From assembly GCA_014526335.1 (NCBI GenBank), contig JACTAT010000016.1, forward strand, positions 1,592,770 through 1,656,769: a DNA stretch of 64,000 nt. Direction: 5' to 3'. The translations under genes were made by a program, and so were the position numbers. Of this stretch, positions 46,617 to 58,300 are shown in pieces. Origin of the DNA: Chrysaora quinquecirrha (lineage: Eukaryota; Cnidaria; Scyphozoa; Semaeostomeae; Pelagiidae). Position 1 is the first letter of the stretch, and each line of letters starts with the position of its first letter. Under the pieces are notes generated by a model. The model was given only the letters and a program-made list of their open reading frames with translations. It was not told the origin of the DNA and did no database searches.

Positions 46617-49600
46617 TTCTTATCCACTTATCCACTTATCCACTTATCCACTTATCCACTTATCCCCTTATCCACTTATCCACTTATCCACTTATCTACT
46701 TATCCACTTATCCACTTATCCCCTTATCCACTTATCCACTTATCCACTTATCCACTTATCCACTTATCCACTTATCCACTTATCCCTTATCCACTTATCC
46801 ACTTATCCACTTATCCACTTATCCACTTATCCCTTATCCACTTATCCTTATCCCTTATCCACTTATCCACTTATCCACTTATCCACTTATCCACTTATCC
46901 CTTACTTATCCACTTATCCACTTATCCACTTATCCACTTATCCACTTATCCACTTATCCACTTATCCACTTATCCACTTATCCACTTATCCACTTATCCA
47001 CTTATCCACTTATCCACTTATCCACTTATCCACTTATCCACTTATCCACTTATCCACTTATCCACTTATCCACTTATCCACTTATCCACTTATCCACTTA
47101 TCCACTTATCCACTTATCCACTTATCCACTTATCCACTTATCCACTTATCCACTTATCCACTAATCCCTTATCCACTTATCCCGGATAACTTATCCACTT
47201 ATCCACTTATCCACTTATCCACTTATCCACTTATCCACTTATCCACTTATCCACTTATCCACTTATCCACTTATCCACTTATCCACTTATCCACTTATCC
47301 ACTTATCCACTTATCCACTTATCCACTTATCCACTTATCCACTTATCCACTTATCCACTTATCCACTTATCCACTTATCCACTTATCCACTTATCCACTT
47401 ATCCACTTATCCACTTATCCACTTATCCACTTATCCACTTATCCACTTATCCACTTATCCACTTATCCACTTATCCACTTATCCACTTATCCACTTATCC
47501 ACTTATCCACTTATCCACTTATCCACTTATCCACTTATCCACTTATCCACTTATCCACTTATCCACTTATCCACTTATCCACTTATCCACTTATCCACTT
47601 ATCCACTTATCCACTTATCCACTTATCCACTTATCCACTTATCCACTTATCCTTATCCACTTATCCACTTATCCACTTATCCACTTATCCACTTATCCAC
47701 TTATCCACTTATCCACTTATCCACTTATCCACTTATCCACTTATCCACTTATCCACTTATCCACTTATCCACTTATCCACTTATCCACTTATCCACTTAT
47801 CCACTTATCCACTTATCCACTTATCCACTTATCCCCTTATCCACTTATCCACTTATCCACTTATCCACTTATCCACTTATCCACTTATCCACTTATCCAC
47901 TTATCCACTTATCCACTTATCCACTTATCCACTTATCCACTTATCCACTTATCCACTTATCCACTTATCCACTTATCCACTTATCCACTTATCCACTTAT
48001 CCACTTATCCACTTATCCCTTATCCACTTATCCACTTATCCACTTATCCACTTATCCACTTATCCACTTATCCACTTATCCACTTATCCACTTATCCACT
48101 TATCCACTTATCCACTTATCCACTTATCCACTTATCCACTTATCCACTTATCCACTTATCCACTTATCCACTTATCCACTTATCCACTTATCCACTTATC
48201 CACTTATCCACTTATCCACTTATCCACTTATCCACTTATCCACTTATCGGCTATATCCGATTATCCAATTATCCACTTATCCCATTATTATCCACTTATC
48301 CACTTATCCACTTATCATCCAATAATCCAAATATCTACTTATCCACTTATCCACTTATCCACTTATCCAATCATCCAATTATCTAACTTTATCCAATCAT
48401 CCACTTATCCAAATATCCAATCATCCACTTATCCAATCATCAAATTGTCTAATCATCCAATTACTTCTACCACTTAAAACATCCTGTTATCCTTCTTATC
48501 CACTTATCCACTTATCCACTTATCCACTTATCCACTTATCCCTTATCCACTTATCCACTTATCCACTTATCAAATCATCCACTTATCCACTTATCCACTT
48601 ATCCACTCATCCACTTATCCACTTATCCACTTATCCACTTATCCACTTATCCACTTATCCACTTATCCACTTATCCACTTATCCACTTATCCACTTATCC
48701 ACTTATCCACTTATCCACTTATCCACTTATCCACTTATCCACTTATCCACTTATCCACTTATCCACTTATCCACTTATCCACTTATCCACTTATCCACTT
48801 ATCCACTTATCCACTTATCCACTTATCCACTTATCCACTTATCCACTTATCCACTTATCCACTTATCCACTTATCCACTTATCCACTTATCCACTTATCC
48901 ACTTATCCACTTATCCACTTATCCACTTATCCACTTATCCACTTATCCACTTATCCCTTATCCACTTATCCACTTATCCACTTATCCACTTATCCACTTA
49001 TCCACTTATCCACTTATCCACTTATCCACTTATCCACTTATCCACTTATCCACTTATCCACTTATCCACTTATCCACTTATCCACTTATCCACTTATCCA
49101 CTTATCCACTTATCCACTTATCCACTTATCCACTTATCCACTTATCCACTTATCCACTTATCCACTTATCCACTTATCCACTTATCCACTTATCCACTTA
49201 TCCACTTATCCACTTATCCACTTATCCACTTATCCACTTATCCACTTATCCACTTATCCACTTATCCACTTATCCACTTATCCACTTATCCACTTATCCA
49301 CTTATCCACTTATCCACTTATCCACTTATCCACTTATCCACTTATCCACTTATCCACTTATCCACTTATCCACTTATCCACTTATCCACTTATCCACTTA
49401 TCCACTTATCCACTTATCCACTTATCCACTTATCCACTTATCCACTTATCCACTTATCCACTTATCCACTTATCCACTTATCCACTTATCCACTTATCCA
49501 CTTATCCACTTATCCACTTATCCACTTATCCACTTATCCACTTATCCACTTATCCACTTATCCACTTATCCACTTATCCACTTATCCACTTATCCACTTA

Positions 49601-50990
49601 TCCACTTATCCACTTATCCACTTATCCACTTATCCACTTATCCACTTATCCACTTATCCACTTATCCCTTATCCACTTATCCACTTATCCACTTATCCAC
49701 TTATCCACTTATCCACTTATCCACTTATCCACTTATCCACTTATCCACTTATCCACTTATCCACTTATCCCTTATCCTTATCCACTTATCCACTTATCCA
49801 CTTATCCACTTATCCACTTATCCACTTATCCACTTATCCACTTATCCACTTATCCACTTATCCACTTATCCACTTATCCACTTATCCACTTATCCACTTA
49901 TCCACTTACTTATCCACTTATCCACTTATCCACTTATCCACTTATCCACTTATCCACTTATCCACTTATCCACTTATCCACTTATCCACTTATCCACTTA
50001 TCCACTTATCCACTTATCCACTTATCCACTTATCCACTTATCCACTTATCCACTTATCCACTTATCCACTTATCCACTTATCCACTTATCCACTTATCCA
50101 CTTATCCACTTATCCACTTATCCACTTATCCTTATCCCCTTATCCACTTATCCACTTATCCACTTATCCACTTATCCACTTATCCACTTATCCACTTATC
50201 CACTTATCCACTTATCCACTTATCCACTTATCCACTTATCCACTTATCCACTTATCCACTTATCCACTTATCCACTTATCCACTTATCCACTTATCCACT
50301 TATCCACTTATCCACTTATCCACTTATCCACTTATCCACTTATCCACTTATCCACTTATCCACTTATCCACTTATCCACTTATCCCTTATCCACTTATCC
50401 ACTTATCCACTTATCCACTTATCCACTTATCCACTTATCCACTTATCCACTTATCCACTTATCCACTTATCCACTTATCTACTTATCCACTTATCTACTT
50501 ATCCACTTATCTACTTATCCACTTATCCACTTATCCACTTATCCACTTATCCACTTATCCACTTATCTCCTTATCCACTTATCCACTTATCCACTTATTC
50601 ACTTATCCCCTTATCCACTTATCCCTTTATCCACTTACCCACTTATCCACTTATCCACTTATCCCCTTATCCACTTATCCACGTATCCACTTATCCCCTT
50701 ATCCACTTATCCACTTATCCACTTATCCCCTTATCCACTTATCCACATATCCACTTATCCACTTATCCACTTATCCCCTTATCTACTTATCCATTTATCC
50801 ATTTATCCACTTATCCACTTATCCACTTATCCATTTATCCACTTATCCCCTTCTTCACTTATCTACTTATCCACTTATCCACTTATCCTCTTATCCACTT
50901 ATCCACTTATCCACTTATCTACTTATCCACTTATCCACTTATCTACTTATCCTCATATCCACTTATCCACGTATCCACTTATTTAAATAA
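46617..50990. repeat. CCACTTAT octamer satellite, about 4.4 kb
   Basis: Roughly 540 head-to-tail copies of CCACTTAT. Long stretches are perfect, broken by occasional units such as CCCTTAT, CCCCTTAT and CTACTTAT. Both edges (especially 50480-50990) are more variable, as expected for an array homogenised by unequal exchange. A 250-bp island of other sequence sits at 48245-48500. On the other strand the unit is ATAAGTGG. It would lie within the intron of the bZIP gene if the exon at 53647-53673 belongs to it. The true length is uncertain because assemblers handle such arrays poorly. Confidence 0.97.
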
Positions 50991-51026
50991 TATTCTCTTA
51001 GATTATTTGGATAAGTGGATAAATGG

Positions 51027-51030
51027 GTCA

Positions 51031-51072
<42 letters not shown>
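51027..51072. repeat. (CAGT)n microsatellite
   Basis: About eleven CAGT units directly after the satellite's right edge, where GGATAAGTGGATAAATGG shows the octamer in inverse orientation. Confidence 0.9.
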
Positions 51073-51687
51073 TAGGAGCGTAAACGTGTTGAATGAACTT
51101 GAGGGCTAACATTTGTTGGGTCTAACATTTTTTTGGGTCCAACTTTTCTGAGGGTAACATTTTGAATTTCCTTGCTTTTTTCGTTTGGAAAAAACTCTCG
51201 TATTTTCTTTGGGCAGCTAATTTTCCTTTCATCTTTTTGGGTTAAGAAAGTCATTTGCTGGTGTCTTATGATGTCAAATATACATTTTAGGACTGGGCTT
51301 TTGGTAAACACTGAGCAACAAAACTCTTTAGGATCAGAGTTTTTCGTGCCCATTGAACGAGCAATTGAATATTTTTGTCTTAAAAACCCCAGTGGATTTT
51401 TGCTCTCTTTTGGTCTGTCAGATTGGGATAAGAACTTTGGGTCCGATTTTGGCAGGTATTCATTTTTGGTTGCCGCAAAACCGTCTTGGCCAAGCCCCCC
51501 TGCCATAGTCATATCAGAGTACAGAGCCTGGGCCTTCAAAGCATTTGTTTTGCGCATACGCGCTCGAAAACACTCAAGTGGAAAAGCGGCCTATAGTGTA
51601 AGATGCACTTGCTCTATAATGCACCCCTTTTTCGAGTAAAGGTGCGTTTTGTTTGGTTTGGTACACTGATGTTACTTAACTCTTAAC
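51073..51687. other. Unassigned intergenic or intronic sequence
   Basis: Open frames exist on both strands (51072-51557 minus, 51172-51639 plus). Neither shows a recognisable domain or splice context, and their overlap suggests chance or an unidentified repeat. Nothing else is seen. Confidence 0.4.
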
Positions 51688-52147
51688 CTTTAACTCTTAA
51701 GTTGCCCATTCTTTGCACATATATAGCTAGCGATTAAATACATGTACATAACCACCCCGGATAATGTCTGTGCAGTACAGTTGAGGGATGTGTATGTAGT
51801 ACGGTGGAGGATTTTCAGTACAGTGGACGGATATCATCATTACAGTGGATGGATATCATCAGTACAGTGTAGGATGTTCATTACGATGGAAGGAGATCAT
51901 CAGAACGATGGAGGGATATCATCAGTACGGTGGAGGGACATCATCAAAACAGTACATTCAGTACTGAAAAACCTCCACCGTACTGGTGATATTACTCCAC
52001 TGTACTGAATGTCCTCCACTGCACTTATGATATCCCCTCACTGTACTGAGTATCCACCACTCTACTGCACACCCTCCACTGCACTGCACAGACATTAACC
52101 GGGGTGTTTATGTTATATATACAAAGAATGGGCAACTTAAGAGTTAA
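51688..52147. repeat. Nested foldback: palindromic element carrying foldback copy 2
   Basis: The outer arms TTAACTCTTAAGTTGCCCAT (51688 on) and ATGGGCAACTTAAGAGTTAA (ending 52147) are exact inverses and extend through ATTCTTTG and ATATATA. Inside, ACCACCCCGGATAATGTCTG and CAGACATTAACCGGGGTG delimit the same foldback family as 15158-15558, with tandem GTACAGTGGA..GGATATCATCA arms. Confidence 0.8.
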
Positions 52148-53646
52148 CGGTTCATGAATGTCTGTCTGGAAGTAGCATGTGGTTGATTATCTCATGGTTC
52201 ATGTATTGGATCATTGACCCTTGAAAACATTCTCTATTCAGCATGATAGATCAAGAATGTACCATATTTCTATAACATATCTAAGAGAAGAAACATTCTT
52301 CCGAAGGAGATTTCCCAACTTAAAACAATGCGAAATGTTTTGAATTAATGCTTTTTTAGTGCTTAATTGCTGGAGAATCGGAAAAGTGGGGGGTGTTGGA
52401 ACAGTATTCAGAATCTAATTTGCGGGGGCAAAAATAAAAGATGGGGTCTGCATTTGGCAAACTTTGCCCGCCGGAAGCATCTAAGAGCAGGCCAAAGTTT
52501 GTTCCTTCGCGAAGGTTAGATATTGCTCCAAACTAAATTTTTTTCTCTGTCAAGTACTATCTGCTCTTCTAGAATAATTTGGAAATTGGCAGGATATCAT
52601 TCCATTACTCCTCTCAAAAATTGACCAACGGACCGATGTCAATTGGATAAGATCCTTTACGCGTGAGGAAAATGTTTACAGCAACTTCACAAGCGCGGTG
52701 GTACATTTTTGTTTATCAGGTCTTATTAATGCAATCGACGAGATACAAAGGTTGAAAAATTCATGTCACTAAAAAAGTTCGATTTTGCTTTAATCAGACG
52801 TTTTGTAGTACCGTGGTAGCCTGAACAAATATCCAGCAGCTATAGCTTTTGAGTGATGGGTTAAAGGATTCCAAAGTAGTTGAAAGTATAGTCATGTTAA
52901 AAGCTACCGATGTTGTTGCCCTTTGTTTAGAAAATGGGTGCGCTCTTAGACATTATAGACTTGTATTATGGACGAGTTCTTTCATATTACGTATCCAGAG
53001 GCGCCGGAAGACCAGGGCACCAGGCAACGGGGGCAGAAGCAATAAATTCAGGGATAGACAATAGGAACATCAAAGAATTTCACAATTTTATGAGACTATG
53101 AGGGACCATCGCCCCTGCCGCCTCATGTATTCGGCGCCTCTGAGTGAAGCAAGCGAAACTACAGCCCGATACATTAGCAATAGCATTGATATTCGATCGA
53201 GAGGGATGATGTTTTATATGAACCTATGTTGCCACGCTTTGAAGGCGATGCGAACTTGCGAGTTTGCAACACAGAGATGGATTTGCCCAATTAAGTATTC
53301 AATAATAGAAACGGGCTTAAATTTAGTAGAACATAACAAACTGTCCATACTTCGTGATATTTTTAAACTTTCCGCTGCCGATCGCGTGTTGAAGTCAGTG
53401 ATCCGTGCAATAAAGCCGCAAATAAAAAAATATGCAAATTAGGCTGCAAAATTCTGCGCCTTTTTTCGCTAAGATCTGCCTTAGTTAAATTATATATTTG
53501 AAGGAAGAGGAAATGCAAACGGGAGAAAATATTTGAGCTCGATTGCTCTTTGCAATGCTTAGCTTTTTAATACGCATACGCAGAAGAGCGTTTATAAAAT
53601 TACGCAAGACCGGAGACCGGCCTATTTCATAACTGCAGACACATAC
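52148..53646. other. Gene-poor segment, possibly bZIP intron
   Basis: No confident exon. An open plus-strand frame at 53098-53442 (114 codons) has no recognised domain. GGCGCCGGAAGACC and GAGGCGCCGAATACATGAGG (the latter on the minus strand) suggest a diverged repeat around 52995-53150. Confidence 0.4.
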
Positions 53647-53673
53647 CTGTGGGTAGAAGCTAAAATCCATCAT
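53647..53673 (-). CDS. Possible first coding exon of the bZIP gene
   Basis: On the minus strand, ATG ATG GAT TTT AGC TTC TAC CCA CAG is followed by a strong donor, gtatgtgt, giving MMDFSFYPQ in phase 0. The terminal zipper exon at 45039-45191 also begins in phase 0, and this exon lies upstream of it on the same strand, downstream of the neighbouring gene's stop at 55361. This fits a transcription-factor N-terminal exon but is weak: nine codons, with no linking exon found. Confidence 0.25.
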
Positions 53674-55360
53674 GAAACAGTCTTGAGAGTTTGGATGTAC
53701 TATTTTGCAGCGAAGTTTGGTTCTGGAAGTGTTGTTTGTTAGGTTGGTTTTTTGGTCTTAAATAAACAGCTATTTTTCAGTGATTTATTCCATTCATCCT
53801 TAGCTATCAAGTTAACCATGCGAGAGAACTAGCAAATTTTGATTGAGTTTATTCATTGATTTGACCTTACCGGTGGCAAATGGGTGTTATCTATACCTTC
53901 ATTGTTACTGTATGAATAGCTAGCTATTATCAGTAATTTCTTAGAACAATACTTTCGAATTTAGCGCATTACCCAGGATGACGAGACCCACGACCCCAAA
54001 TGTTTTCTATTCATCCAAAGGGGACAGGTGCAATCCACACAGTAGCTGCAGCTGGCGGTACAACCCTGATCACTGATCTCTCGATACCGCATTGACCGCA
54101 TAAGCATAAAAAAGCAACTGAACGAACGGTTTCAGTGGTTATTGTTGATCAGGTACTCGAGGATTTCCATTCATAATGCCAATATTAACATTCTTACACG
54201 TTAGAAGTAAAGCCTGGTTTCCATAAGATCTTATAAGTTTGCAACGGAAGAAGACTTATTACGTAAGTCGCAGCTATCGCTACTTAGTTGTTCTGATGGA
54301 AGGCCATAGCACAGAGTTTTGAACATCCATCATTTCAATTCAAGTTTGACAACTAAGGTTCATGTAATAATTCTAACAACTCCAGGACAGTCTTTTCGTA
54401 TGTGCGAACTCACATAGAAGAATTTACAAGAACTAGTAAATTTCGATTGGGGCTCGCTTTTCTTTAAATTTTCCCTGTTTCCAGGCTCAAATGTTCTCAA
54501 TCTAATCTCAATATGTTCTTCAGCTATGCAATATCTCCGGAAAGGTACGGTTAGGTACTGTATCTGCGCAGAAACATAGCTTGCATGCTAACTTATTTCT
54601 TTGTTCGCTTTTTCGCTCGATTTTTGATTTGATTGCCCGGTTTTTCATTCGCTTTTTCATGATTTTGGTTTCATATTCATATTCAGCCTAAGTTTTATTT
54701 AGACTTTTGCTGAGGCCAGCCTTAGATTGTTCTTAGCTTTTTAGGCTAAAATCCTTATCAATAGACCAGGCTATCCATCGATGGCTCAGGCACGAATATG
54801 TACCTACGCAGCACCGGTATATGCGTCTACGCAGCACCATGTTACCGAAATATTAGCCTGCAGACGCTCTTACATTTTACGATGGATGGGTACCTTGCTA
54901 ACCCAATGTCCACATGAATTCGAATTGAATTCGAATTTAAAGTCGAAATTTCTCTATGACCTAAATTTAATTTTTTTTGAAAACGAGGCCTATAGTTTAA
55001 ATGGTCTATTCTTATTAAATTGTTCTCATAAAAAAGAGCAAACTTTAACGATTACGTCCAAGTTAAAGAAAATAACAAATTCATTTCATGTCGTGCATTA
55101 TAATTACTCAAAATACAGTATATGAGACATGAAGTAGTTAGGCATGAGAATACAAAATACTAAATGGTGGATAAATAGAAATATTCAAAGTCAAAATAAG
55201 AAATATTTCTACAGTTAAAACATGATTAGTTTAGGCATTATTAAAATTGAATATTCTTTTAAGAATAATATATAAATAATAGCATAATATGCTTAATAAA
55301 AGTCTTGCAATAATGTTTACGTTTTTCATGACCAAGAGAGTTTAAGAAATAGCTTTCTTT
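53674..55360. other. Intergenic region
   Basis: AT-rich. A plus-strand open frame at 54781-55125 has no recognised domain or splice signals. No RNA gene or intact element is recognised. Confidence 0.4.
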
Positions 55361-58300
55361 TTAATTATCTCTGTACTTCATACCATAATCAGCTGGGTTC
55401 ATATCAACTAGAAAGAAAGGAATAAGATTTGAAATTGCTAAAACTGAGAATTTTTACTTTGGATTCAACAGGTTTTTTACAATCAATAGAAGGCTTTACA
55501 CGCTATTTTTTTTTATAAGGAATCACTTTATAAGGAACCTACATGTAGAAGGCCCGAAAACTTAAAGAACTTATACTACTAAGGAGAAAATCATTAAGGA
55601 ACTTTTCAATGTTGAATGCTTTTATCACTGCAAATAATCAAGAATTAGAAAGCCCGTTCCATTCATTTGTAGTCGAAATCCACATAAATTGTACGTTAAG
55701 CATGTATCAAATGTTTCCTTGAGTAGTCCCGAGCTTTGCTCACATGCAAGTGTCTCTCTATTATTGTTATGACCACTGTGGGTGCAGTTGAAATTAAGGA
55801 CTATTAAGGAACTTTTTGAACTACGGTTGCCTCAAAAGAGGTCCAAAAATAAGGAACTTTAAGAACTAGGCCTTGAGGTAGGTTCCTTATAAAAAAGCGT
55901 GTAAAGGAGGTTTTCCATTAAGCGGCAAAAGTCGCCCAAAGCTCCGTCGTAAAGAGTAGGATCAAGTCCAACTACATTTCGACATAAAAAGTCCCCACAC
56001 TGACGAAAATCTTATTGCGCGTACACATACTCGATGTTTGTCGCGTCGCTCGATATTTGTTGATAGTTGAGAGCCACTTTAAGACAGCGTTAAAGAGACA
56101 TTAAAAAATACCTTTAGCTCTTTTAGTTTGACCGAGAGGAGCTCCGTTGCCAGGTCTCCCCCAGACACTTTCCATTGTGCGTGCATGCTAAAAAGCGAAT
56201 AGATAAAGTGATATAGTATGAGACGATTCGAATGGATTCTATTTATATTTTGAAATTACTAATACAAGCGGGTTCAGATGCATGTAAATGCATCGCATCG
56301 TTAATCGTTCGTGGATATGTGGTTTGAAACAGCATAATGTAAGCTATAGCTTAGTCTTGGCAACATCAGGTCCAAGGAGGTCGAGGAATTCTGGAGAGTT
56401 AGTCTTAAACCCGAGAACTGCATTATTAGGATCAATGTATTCCGTAAGGCCTGCTTTGTTTTACTATTACCTTAGATTTATTACCTGAATCTCAGTTATC
56501 GCTCACGAATCCGAGGCTAACACTTAAACGAGATCGCTCAAACTGGTTGTGGTTTTAGCGGGGTGTCGGTGTGGTGGAGGAGCGAAAACTAAAGACTCAG
56601 GCAATAAGTCTACTCTTACCTCTACAGACTTTTGCCTCTGCTCCGAAAGGTCTCTCTGTCTCTGAGCCTCGCGTTGGCGTGAGAATTCATCCAACTGATC
56701 GTGGTAGTCTCTGCTTCGAGTCGAGGCTTGCGGCTGGATATTCATTCTCTAAAGAGTAGTTAAATTCTCGTTAAACCTGACACAGCTTTTCCAAAAAGTA
56801 ATGTTGTATAGACCAGAAAGTATCAAGATCAAGAGATAACAAGGAATGTATATGAATATGTACCTGTTTTGTTATATCTGATGTTACTAGTGGGTCTGCT
56901 CTGATCTCATGTGTATATGGATCGTATTTAGGCTGACCAACCCTGCCTCGTTTTATCCAGCTCGATACTTCAGGGGCCTAAAAAGAAAATGTAATAGTGC
57001 CTCGTCTATTAAATTAACGAATGAATGGATGAATGGATGAATGAATGAAGAGATGAATGAATGAATAAATCAATGAATCAAATTAGTGAATGTGTACGTA
57101 GAAGAGGTTTTCATTCTAAATACACATTTTTTTAAAATAAGAAACCGTTTGTCTGAGTTGAGGCTGGAGTTCCTTAATTTTTCAACAAAATGAGGCTGAG
57201 AGCTCCTTATACTGTTCCCTTGTCGTGAAAGATGTTTGAATACTAATTTTTACAGCAAATTCATATAAACTTGCTTCATTTTTAACTTTAAATATAAATG
57301 GAGTCTTTTTGGCAGAACGATGGGAAATGTATTGTTATTCTGTTATTATTCTGTACAAATCGTCTTGTTCTTGAAAAAAATTATTCTTATTTTTTCATTC
57401 GAGCCTCGACAGTTCCTTAAAGCTCTTTAATTTGTTGGGAATTGTCAGCCTCGAGTTCCTTATAAAGGAGTTCCTCATGAATAACAAAGTAAGGCCCTTG
57501 CCAAAGGTCAAACACTGTTTGTCAAATATTGAAAATTTGCTCATCAAACAATGTTTTAACGTTTGACCACGTCACAAAAAATTGCTTGACAGGAATATAG
57601 AGTACGCAGGATTCGTTGCTAGACAAGCAAATTTCAAATGTTTGACAAACAATGTTTGGTCGTTTGGTCAGGGCCTAACTAAAGTTTTGTGTTCTGTGCT
57701 CTTATGTCTTTCTTGTTTATTTTCAGTTGAATTGCAGTTTTAAAAGCATTACATGTCAGACACATCTATAGATTAGAGATGGATTCTGGATTTTTGATTG
57801 CCACTGAACTCAAAGTTCGCAAAAACCACTACATATTCCAAAAGCGAAAATAGTGGACCAAAAAGGTAAATTTCGCTTCAATTAGCTATTACAAATGCAC
57901 GGTTGAACCCCCAATGTTGCACGGAAAGATCGTTTATGCAGGTGTATATGGCATGAAAATGAAAGAAAACACTAACACACAAATCTTTCTCTGATAGATT
58001 AGGAAAGTTTTGGACCTAGGGGTAAGTTTGATATCAAATACAGAAGCTTTGATTGACGTATTGAACAGAAAAGAATATGAAACGTTGTATGTTTAATTGC
58101 TATGGGTATGACATATCAATTAATATCAAATCGCATCTACATGCCATGCGTTGTAGACGCGAAAGAAAACGGTACTAAATGAAAATTCTTTTGAAAGGGT
58201 ATGAAGTGAATAAGGTATCGTGTATAGAACAGGAACAAACTGGCGCATCGCACAGGAGTTTTGAACAGGTGCAGCCCGGCTTTTAAAGTGGGTAGGTGTC

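Noticed and set aside
46617..50990. TTATCCAC units resembling bacterial DnaA boxes (TTATCCACA)
   Set aside because: The window is plainly animal nuclear DNA with spliced genes. The ninth base is T, not A, and the match is an incidental property of the octamer.
46300..50990. CRISPR array
   Set aside because: The repeats are contiguous octamers with no unique spacers and no cas genes.
51072..51639. Overlapping 161- and 155-codon frames on opposite strands
   Set aside because: No recognisable domain, no splice context, and mutual overlap. They could belong to an unknown repeat but there is no support for a gene.
52450..52500. RAKFAKCR reading on the minus strand as a bZIP basic region
   Set aside because: Only a few residues fit. 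There is no suitable acceptor or donor, the phase does not fit, and the same DNA reads more openly in another frame.
53098..53442. 114-codon plus-strand frame
   Set aside because: No domain recognised, no promoter or splice evidence, and its 5' part resembles a dispersed GGCGCCG-type repeat.
54781..55125. 114-codon plus-strand frame
   Set aside because: Composition changes abruptly along the frame and no family is recognised; treated as chance.
45039..56112. Joining the zipper exon at 45039-45191 to the CSPP1-motif gene
   Set aside because: The exon 56112-56187 ends with one base of a codon, while 45191 starts in phase 0; joining them gives an early stop. A better terminal exon in the right phase, with a strong acceptor, lies at 55361-55407.
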